Positions 41,764-46,996 of a stretch of DNA of 46,996 nucleotides are shown here, one piece after another. The stretch is from the NCBI RefSeq assembly GCF_003946625.1, contig NZ_RHOR01000017.1:1-46996 (forward strand). The letters are read 5' to 3'. A program made the position numbers and the translations under genes. The notes under the pieces are model-generated. The model saw nothing but the letters and a program-made list of their open reading frames with translations. It did no database searches and was not told where the DNA came from. Within the stretch, counting starts at the first letter, position 1; each line of letters begins with the position of its first letter. Source of the stretch: Companilactobacillus kedongensis (GTDB lineage Bacteria; Bacillota; Bacilli; Lactobacillales; Lactobacillaceae).

Positions 41764-44355
41764 TTAAACAAGACTATGTTCAGATGCTTCTTTAGTATAA
41801 TCAATTTCTTTAATACGTGACTTACGACGAATAAAGAACAATAAGCATAGAACGACAAATGCTAAGCTGACTAGAGATGTAAAGATCATTTGTGGTATTG
41901 CCGAGTTACCTGTCATCAGAGTATTTCTTAGTCCACTAACTGTGTATGACATTGGTAACCATGGATTGATATCATTGAAGAATTTATCCGACAATTGAAT
42001 TGGGTAAGTACCAGCTGATCCGCCCAGTTGGAGAACTAATAAGACTAAACTGATAAAGGACCCGACTTTTCCTAGTACTAGATTCAACCAGGAGACTATC
42101 ATCATGAACATTAATGCGGTTAAGAAAATCATGATAAAGGTTGCAAAAGGATGAACTGGTGCTAGTCCATCGATGAATTTCATTAAGAAATAGACGATGA
42201 CTGTTTCACCAACAACGAAGGCTGTATTAAGTGAAGCTTTACTTGCCCACCATGCAACACCACTACGAGGGAATTTTCTAGGTGTATATGTATCAAACAT
42301 TAGATTGAAGGCTAACGCACCGATAAATAGTGAAACTGACAGCATGTAAGGTGCCATACCGGTACCATTATTAGGTGCATCGTCACGTTCTGTATGCTTA
42401 GTTGTTGTAGGTTTGGATATTTGATTATAAGTCAACTTCGTAGGGTTTACCTTGGCTTGTTTGGCACCATTTGAAAGCTGTGATGCTAATTCTCTATTAC
42501 CATTGTAAACTTGATTGATCCCGTTGCCCATTTGTGCTGAACCGCTAGATAGCGTCTGGGAGCCACTAGATATTTGAGTTGCTCCACTGGCTAATGTATT
42601 AGCACCAGATGTCAATTGTGAACCATTAGATTGAAGTGTATTTAAACCAGATGTCAGAGTATGAGCTCCAGAGTCAAGTTGTGAAACGCCACTTTGTAAT
42701 GCTGGCATTTGACCGTTCATTGAACCGATCCCACTGGCCAAAGTAGCAGCGCCGTTATTTAAAGTAGAGCTGTTATTTGCTAATTTACCAGTACCAGCTG
42801 CGATTTGGTTTGTCCCACTGGCAAGTTGTGAACTACTTGAATTTAGTTGACCGATACCTTGCGTCAATTGATTCATACCACTTGAGGCGGTTCCTAATTG
42901 AGTAGTGATCGTTTGTGATCCATTAGCAAGCTGTGCTAAGGCTGCAGCAAGTTCTGCTTGAGAATCACCAGCGGTTGTCAAAGCAGTCTGTAGTCCTGAC
43001 AATTGGCCAGTCGATCCGCTTGTCAAACTTGATAGATCGCTATTTAAACTTGCGGCAGCACTTTGAAGAGCGGATGTATCTGAAGATCCAGTATTAGAAC
43101 TATTAACAGCTGCGACCATAGCTGCCTTTTGATCTGCGGTTAGGCCTTGTTCATCTGCGGCTGCAGAAACTTTAGCTGCAATATTTGAAGTACTTGAGTT
43201 GGATTGTGCTGCAATTGCTTGTTGCAAGGCTTGCATATCAGTTTTAATCGCAGCTGACTGTGCAGTTGAATTTGAAAGCTGACTTTGGGCACTGGATAAA
43301 GCGCCACTCAATTGCTTAAGCTGTGATTGGCTATTATTAACGCCGTCACTGACCTTTTGTAATTGAGAAGTAAGTGTACCGCTGGCTGTATAAAGCTGTC
43401 CAATACCAGAATTTAAGGTATTTGAGCTACTTGCCAAAGTATTAGTACCACTAACTAAAGCGTTAGTTCCAGTGTTTAAAGTATTGGCAGCTGAATTTAG
43501 TTGATCAACACCAGATGTATAACTTTGCACACCAGAGCTTAGAGTACCTGATCCGGTTGCTAATTGGCTGACACCACCAGCTAAAGTTTTCGACTGAGTA
43601 TTTAAAGAATCAAGTCCACTAGTCAACGTTTGACTACCAGAAGCAGCCTGATTAACACCGGAAATGTATTGGTTCAAGCCATTACTTAAAGTAGTTGCAC
43701 CATTAGAGAAGGTCAATGAACTACTTGCCAATGTATTTAAACCAGAAGTTATTTGGTCATTGGCGGAGGCTAGTTCTTTACTACCAGAGGTTAACTTATC
43801 TCCACCTTTAGCAGCAGTTTGCATTCCCTTACCGAGTTTTTGAATAGCAGCAAAGAGAGTTTTAGAGTAGGTTTTAGTAACTTGTCTTGAAACTTGTTCG
43901 GCTGCTGTTTTAGCGGCGGAAGCCGTCATTTTTGAAGCGATAAAGTTATGCCCAGCACTTGTTTTGTAATCAAGTACCATTTTGTCAGGCTTTTTATTTA
44001 AAAGAGTTGTTGCATTTTTGGAGAAGTCTTTAGGAATAGTAATTACCATATAGTATTTACCTTCATCTAATCCTTTAGAGGCTTCTTTTTTAGAATCCAA
44101 GACCTTGAAATCCATAGCTTCAGATTTTTTGAGGTTTTTGGCCAGATCTTGTCCTACGGATAACTTGGTACCACGATAGGTTACTGATTTATCATTATCG
44201 ATAACTGCAACGGGCAGGTTGCTGAGTTCTCCATATGGATCCCACATCGATTTCAGGAATGTAACTGAGTAAATCGATGGGACAAACATAATAACAATCA
44301 GGACAAGCATCATAAATTTGTGTTTCAGCAAATATTGCCATTCTGCTTTAATCAT
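41764..44355 (-). CDS. YhgE/Pip-domain membrane protein
   Basis: 863 residues. One N-terminal transmembrane segment (about 11-31) with the family start EWQYLLKHKFMMLVLIVIMF; an extracytoplasmic YhgE region; a long central tract (about 190-640) of Ser/Gly-rich helical repeats such as LASGTNQIAAGTGKL and QLTSGANTLASG, probably an extended coiled rod; and five or six C-terminal transmembrane segments (about 690-850) like ABC-2-type permeases. The lactococcal relative Pip is a phage receptor, and related EsaA-type proteins serve type VII secretion; exact role here unknown. Divergent from a TetR regulator. Confidence 0.88.
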   Translation of the reverse strand: MIKAEWQYLLKHKFMMLVLIVIMFVPSIYSVTFLKSMWDPYGELSNLPVAVIDNDKSVTYRGTKLSVGQDLAKNLKKSEAMDFKVLDSKKEASKGLDEGKYYMVITIPKDFSKNATTLLNKKPDKMVLDYKTSAGHNFIASKMTASAAKTAAEQVSRQVTKTYSKTLFAAIQKLGKGMQTAAKGGDKLTSGSKELASANDQITSGLNTLASSSLTFSNGATTLSNGLNQYISGVNQAASGSQTLTSGLDSLNTQSKTLAGGVSQLATGSGTLSSGVQSYTSGVDQLNSAANTLNTGTNALVSGTNTLASSSNTLNSGIGQLYTASGTLTSQLQKVSDGVNNSQSQLKQLSGALSSAQSQLSNSTAQSAAIKTDMQALQQAIAAQSNSSTSNIAAKVSAAADEQGLTADQKAAMVAAVNSSNTGSSDTSALQSAAASLNSDLSSLTSGSTGQLSGLQTALTTAGDSQAELAAALAQLANGSQTITTQLGTASSGMNQLTQGIGQLNSSSSQLASGTNQIAAGTGKLANNSSTLNNGAATLASGIGSMNGQMPALQSGVSQLDSGAHTLTSGLNTLQSNGSQLTSGANTLASGATQISSGSQTLSSGSAQMGNGINQVYNGNRELASQLSNGAKQAKVNPTKLTYNQISKPTTTKHTERDDAPNNGTGMAPYMLSVSLFIGALAFNLMFDTYTPRKFPRSGVAWWASKASLNTAFVVGETVIVYFLMKFIDGLAPVHPFATFIMIFLTALMFMMIVSWLNLVLGKVGSFISLVLLVLQLGGSAGTYPIQLSDKFFNDINPWLPMSYTVSGLRNTLMTGNSAIPQMIFTSLVSLAFVVLCLLFFIRRKSRIKEIDYTKEASEHSLV

Positions 44356-44384
44356 ATTTTTCTCCCAATTTCAAAAAAGTGTTG

Positions 44385-44510
44385 TATTATAGATGTGAAT
44401 ATATAATACTCACATGAGTATAAATAATAATAACTATGAAACTAAAATTCCACAACAAATTTGCTTAAAGTGTGGATTAAACCACATCGTTAAAATGTGG
44501 GTACTACAGG
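44385..44510. promoter_or_regulatory. yhgE/tetR divergent control region with stacked palindromes
   Basis: Three inverted repeats share TGTG/CACA halves: ATGTGA...TCACAT (about 44393-44416), TGTGG-ATTAAA-CCACA (about 44471-44486) and CCACAT-CGTTAAA-ATGTGG (about 44481-44500). TATAAT on the minus strand near 44388-44393 is the likely yhgE -10. These are plausible TetR-type operators. The 164-bp gap holds no gene. Confidence 0.55.
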
Positions 44511-44520
44511 GAGTCGAATT

Positions 44521-45087
44521 ATGAGAATAGATAAAAGGGTACAAAGAACTAATCAAGCATTGAAAAATTCATTTAGGGATTTATCTAAAGTCCATAAATA
44601 TCGCGATATAACCGTTAAAGAACTGACCGATAACGCCAAGATAAACCGTAAGACATTTTACCTGCATTACGATTCTATCGATGATTTTGTTAATACCTTT
44701 GCTGACGAAATGGCTAGTCAATTACTAGTTATAATTGCTGGTAAACCGTTACACGATACATTAACTCATCCTGGAGATTTGTTTGACAGTGTAGTCGATT
44801 ATTTTGAACAATCCCGAGATTTCTATGCATTTATCATCACGTCAGATGACTACAGTTTCCTCTCAAGAAGAGTGGAGCGGATCGTCTGTGATGGTTTTGC
44901 CAGCGCCTTGAAAGATGAATTCAATATTAGTCAAATTGATGCCTATATCAGTGCAAGCTTTATTATCAGAAATACCTTGATGCTCTTTAGATTGTTTGAA
45001 AAAGGGCAGGTTAAATTAACTAAAAATGAATTCAAAGATCGTTTGATCCGTTTGAATCAATCTGGATTAAAGACCTTCTTAGACTAA
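44521..45087 (+). CDS. TetR-family transcriptional regulator
   Basis: 188 residues from the ATG at 44521 (MRIDKRVQRTNQALKNSF), with GGGAG 8 nt upstream; an earlier in-frame ATG lacks a site. N-terminal helix-turn-helix at about 10-55 (DITVKELTDNAKINRKTFYLHY), then a helical ligand domain. Divergent from the YhgE protein gene and likely its repressor, acting on the palindromes between them. Followed directly by a terminator. Confidence 0.9.
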   Translation: MRIDKRVQRTNQALKNSFRDLSKVHKYRDITVKELTDNAKINRKTFYLHYDSIDDFVNTFADEMASQLLVIIAGKPLHDTLTHPGDLFDSVVDYFEQSRDFYAFIITSDDYSFLSRRVERIVCDGFASALKDEFNISQIDAYISASFIIRNTLMLFRLFEKGQVKLTKNEFKDRLIRLNQSGLKTFLD

Positions 45088-45125
45088 AAAATCCCTCCAA
45101 CTCGTAATGAGTGAGAGGGATTTAT
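45088..45125. terminator. bidirectional terminator
   Basis: AAATCCCTC...ACTC pairs with GAGT...GAGAGGGATTT between the convergent TetR and EIIA-like genes. Confidence 0.85.
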
Positions 45126-45139
45126 TATTGTGGGATTGT

Positions 45140-45589
45140 TTAACTCTCAACTCCCTGTAATAGTAAATCATTAATAGTATCAGTTAATTGATCAGGATCA
45201 ACTTTTGCATCTTGTAATGCATTGGCATTATTTAATAATTTTTGTTTGATACCGTCATAATCGATTTCTACGTCTGCTGCGGCTACAATGGCAACGAAGA
45301 TATTGACCGGCTTTTTATCGACGCTTAACCAATCGATTGGCATTTCTGAAGTAAAGACAAAGACTTGCGGATCTGAAACTTCACTAGCACTAGCTTTTGG
45401 CATAGCAATTTTTTGACCGATAGATGATGTATTAGTTGCTTCACGGGCTAAGAAGCTGCTTTTTACTTCTTGTTCGGAAATATTAAGTTTCTTGGCCACA
45501 GCGTATGAAATTAAAGATAGTGCCTTGACCTCATCATAACCTGACATTGGTAAGTTTGCGTAAACGTTATTTTTATTTAGTTTCATCAT
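45140..45589 (-). CDS. PTS EIIA (fructose/mannitol-type)-like protein lacking the active-site histidine
   Basis: 149 residues, full length for the EIIA-2 fold. FLAREATNTSSIGQKIAMPKAS aligns with the canonical F..RE...S.GIG..AIPH motif, but the phosphoacceptor His is Lys, so phosphotransfer by the normal route is not expected. The following strands (VFVFTSEMPIDWLSVDKKPVNIFVAIVAAAD) are well kept. It has no EIIB/EIIC neighbours. A LacI-type operator nearly identical to that of the HAD/LacI operon precedes it. Possibly a regulatory or binding version of EIIA. Function unknown. Confidence 0.8.
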   Translation of the reverse strand: MMKLNKNNVYANLPMSGYDEVKALSLISYAVAKKLNISEQEVKSSFLAREATNTSSIGQKIAMPKASASEVSDPQVFVFTSEMPIDWLSVDKKPVNIFVAIVAAADVEIDYDGIKQKLLNNANALQDAKVDPDQLTDTINDLLLQGVES

Positions 45590-45623
45590 AAAACACTCCT
45601 TTAAATTTGTTCAACTGAAGTGT

Positions 45624-45649
45624 AAGGTGTGAAACGCGTTTTAGGTCAA
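45624..45649 (-). promoter_or_regulatory. LacI-type operator/promoter of the EIIA-like gene
   Basis: TGAAACGCGTTTTA (45630-45643) directly downstream of -35 TTGACC (45644-45649), with TACACT 19 nt from the -35. The operator plus -35 differ from the site at 31266-31286 at only one of 21 positions. Confidence 0.8.
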
Positions 45650-45707
45650 GGGTGATTTTAAAATAAGTTGGAAACCCTTACAGACACAAGCAAAGAAAAT
45701 TTTCAGT

Positions 45708-45733
45708 TATAATTTATTGTAGAACCCGTTTCA
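45708..45733 (+). promoter_or_regulatory. AEC promoter with degenerate operator
   Basis: TATAAT near 45708-45714 is the likely -10 of the AEC gene. TAGAACCCGTTTCA (45720-45733) just downstream matches the LacI-type operator at 11 of 14 positions when read on the other strand, so it may be a weaker site for the same regulator. Confidence 0.5.
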
Positions 45734-45753
45734 TAACTAAGAGAGGAAATTAC

Positions 45754-46671
45754 ATGAACGTTGCACAATTAACTAATCAAATTGTCCTAATGTTTTGCTT
45801 GATGCTAGTCGGTGTTTTGATCAATAAAGTTGGTTTCATGAAAGAGTCAACCTCAAATGATCTGACTAATATTTTGTTATATGTTGTTTCACCATGTTTG
45901 ATCATCAATGCTTTTGAGCAAAATTATTCTGCCAAAAGAATTCAACAGTTCATTTTAGTGGCAATCGGGATACTTATCTTCTATATTATTGCCATTCTTG
46001 CTGCACATTTTATTTTTGGTAGGATCAAGAATTCCAATCTGCGCCGGATAACCCAATATGGAAGTGTTTATTCCAATGCTGGATTTATGGGCATTCCACT
46101 TGTCAGTTCCTTATTCGGTGCTGAAGGTGTATTTTTTGCAGTCGTATCCTTAGCCGGATTTAACATTTTCAGTTGGACACATGGAATATCATTATTTAGA
46201 ACTAAAGATAACGATGAACCAGTTAATTGGAAACAGATTTTATTAAATCCCAATATTATTGCAATAGTCTTGGGATTGATAATGTTTCTAACTTCGTTTA
46301 GAATTCCGGGAACCTTGAATCAAGTCGTTAAATATGTTGGATCAGTCAATACTCCTTTGTCGATGATCATTATTGGTAATAGTTTGGCTAATATTAAGTT
46401 CTCAAGAGAGATGTTGGATAAAAATATCGGTTTGACTATTTTACTGAGGAATATTATTTTTCCTATTATGATGGTATTTTTATTGAAAATGTTAGGAGTG
46501 TCGGAAGTCGCACTGTATACGACTGTTATTATGTCGGCCTGTCCGGTAGCGGGAATCGTAGTATTATTTACATTGCAAGCACATGATGATGCTGGGCCAG
46601 CGATATCATTAATGAGTTTGTCGACGGTTTTGAGTTTGGTTACAATTCCGTTGGTTTTTGCTTTTGTATAG
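45754..46671 (+). CDS. AEC (auxin efflux carrier) family transporter
   Basis: 305 residues, ten hydrophobic segments. The family pattern is clear: MLVGVLINKVGFM near the start, YGSVYSNAGFMGIPLVSSLFG (about 109-129) and MSACPVAGIVVLFTLQ near the end. Bacterial members export or import malate or other organic acids. Divergent from the EIIA-like gene, and both may answer to the same LacI-type protein. AGAGAGGAAA precedes the ATG. Substrate unknown. Confidence 0.88.
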   Translation: MNVAQLTNQIVLMFCLMLVGVLINKVGFMKESTSNDLTNILLYVVSPCLIINAFEQNYSAKRIQQFILVAIGILIFYIIAILAAHFIFGRIKNSNLRRITQYGSVYSNAGFMGIPLVSSLFGAEGVFFAVVSLAGFNIFSWTHGISLFRTKDNDEPVNWKQILLNPNIIAIVLGLIMFLTSFRIPGTLNQVVKYVGSVNTPLSMIIIGNSLANIKFSREMLDKNIGLTILLRNIIFPIMMVFLLKMLGVSEVALYTTVIMSACPVAGIVVLFTLQAHDDAGPAISLMSLSTVLSLVTIPLVFAFV

Positions 46672-46680
46672 AGGGTGAGC

Positions 46681-46752
46681 CTTCCGCCTACGAACGTGAG
46701 GGAGTCGACCTGCTGTGTGGACCGTTCTCAGCCAAGGTCTGAGAACTCGATT
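46681..46752 (+). repeat. structured 3'-UTR element, copy 12, truncated
   Basis: The 5' part is intact: TTCCGCCTACG, arm GTGAGGGAGTCGACC, CTGCTGTGTGGACCG, and hairpin one GTTCTCAGCC/GGTCTGAGAAC. Family similarity stops abruptly after CTCGATT at about 46752. The 3' half is not in the window, suggesting insertion or deletion at that point. Confidence 0.8.
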
Positions 46753-46996
46753 CCTACGATTAGTCAAGTATGATCTAGGAAAATGAGAGTATTCTAAACA
46801 GTACTTCATAACTTGTGCTTTAAAATTATGAAGGTAAGAGTTAGTATTTGAAATAGAGATATTATTGTATCTCTGTGGACTTCGAGTCCGTATATGCATA
46901 AGCATATTTAGTCTTGCTTCTAATCATGGAGAACAGACACTTAAGTGTCTTGTTCATGCAGGCTACTGTGGCAACCTTGTCCCCTTTGGGGACGGG
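46753..46996. other. unidentified hairpin-rich noncoding tract at the window edge
   Basis: 244 nt without a supported gene. Successive hairpins: CTTCATAA/TTATGAAG, GAGATA/TATCTC, GGACTTCGAGTCC, TATGC/GCATA, GAACAGACAC/GTGTCTTGTTC and GTCCCC/GGGGAC. It begins where element copy 12 breaks off, so it could be the end of an inserted mobile element or the start of a structured RNA that continues beyond the window. I cannot name it. Confidence 0.4.

Noticed and set aside
1364-46752. Reading the elements as simple terminators
   Set aside because: They have no T-run, and genuine intrinsic terminators follow them; size and multi-hairpin layout exceed a terminator.
46609-46905. Minus-strand ORF of 98 codons at the right edge
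   Set aside because: It crosses the AEC gene, the repeat and the hairpin tract without a ribosome site or recognisable protein.
1-46996. tRNA or rRNA genes
   Set aside because: No cloverleaf or conserved rRNA sequence was recognised; the only tRNA-related signal is the T-box leader.

Overview
The window is AT-rich Gram-positive DNA with strong AGGAGG-type ribosome binding sites, TTG/GTG starts, a T-box leader and many intrinsic terminators. The gene set (L-2-hydroxyisocaproate dehydrogenase, BrnQ, YhgE/Pip, RelP-type synthetase, bacteriocin-immunity-like protein) points to Lactobacillaceae. The Companilactobacillus group is my best guess; the genus is inference.

Layout. 1-1307: partial IS3/IS150-type element. 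1517-3504: LysR regulator divergent from a YeiH-type exporter. 3985-6243: branched-chain aminotransferase plus hydroxyisocaproate dehydrogenase behind an Ile/Leu/Val-rich leader peptide and terminator. 6420-7703: immunity-like protein and DegV. 8028-10855: MFS exporter/MarR pair and an aldo/keto reductase. 11211-14048: rRNA methyltransferase, RecX, DUF402. 14096-19642: seven-gene cysteine/cystine ABC transporter cluster behind a leader peptide with three consecutive Cys codons. 19648-23191: membrane protein, CBS-domain protein, RF3. 23718-26775: GNAT, BrnQ, aldo/keto reductase. 26950-29342: arsRDA without a pump gene. 29452-31227: LacI regulator and HAD phosphatase. 31344-40260: histidinol phosphatase, His T-box and the complete hisZGDBHAFIEC operon. 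40809-46671: alarmone synthetase, YhgE/TetR pair, EIIA-like protein lacking its histidine, AEC transporter. 46753-46996: an unidentified hairpin-rich tract at the edge.

The most unusual feature is a family of about 175-nt structured intergenic elements: nine full-length or near full-length copies, one internally deleted copy, one truncated copy and one 3' fragment. Each has variable but self-complementary outer arms around a conserved three-hairpin core. Most begin within about 15 nt of a stop codon, read in the gene's direction, and end just before an intrinsic terminator. They look like a recurrent 3'-UTR module or a terminator-targeted mobile RNA/DNA element. A different repeat (two copies, 70 bp identical) lies between the His T-box terminator and hisZ, also with exchanged but complementary arms.

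A second theme is amino-acid-sensing leaders: two ribosome-mediated attenuators (Ile/Leu/Val and Cys) and one T-box (His). A third is a probable small LacI-family regulon linking the HAD/LacI operon to the EIIA-like/AEC locus 14 kb away through near-identical operators.
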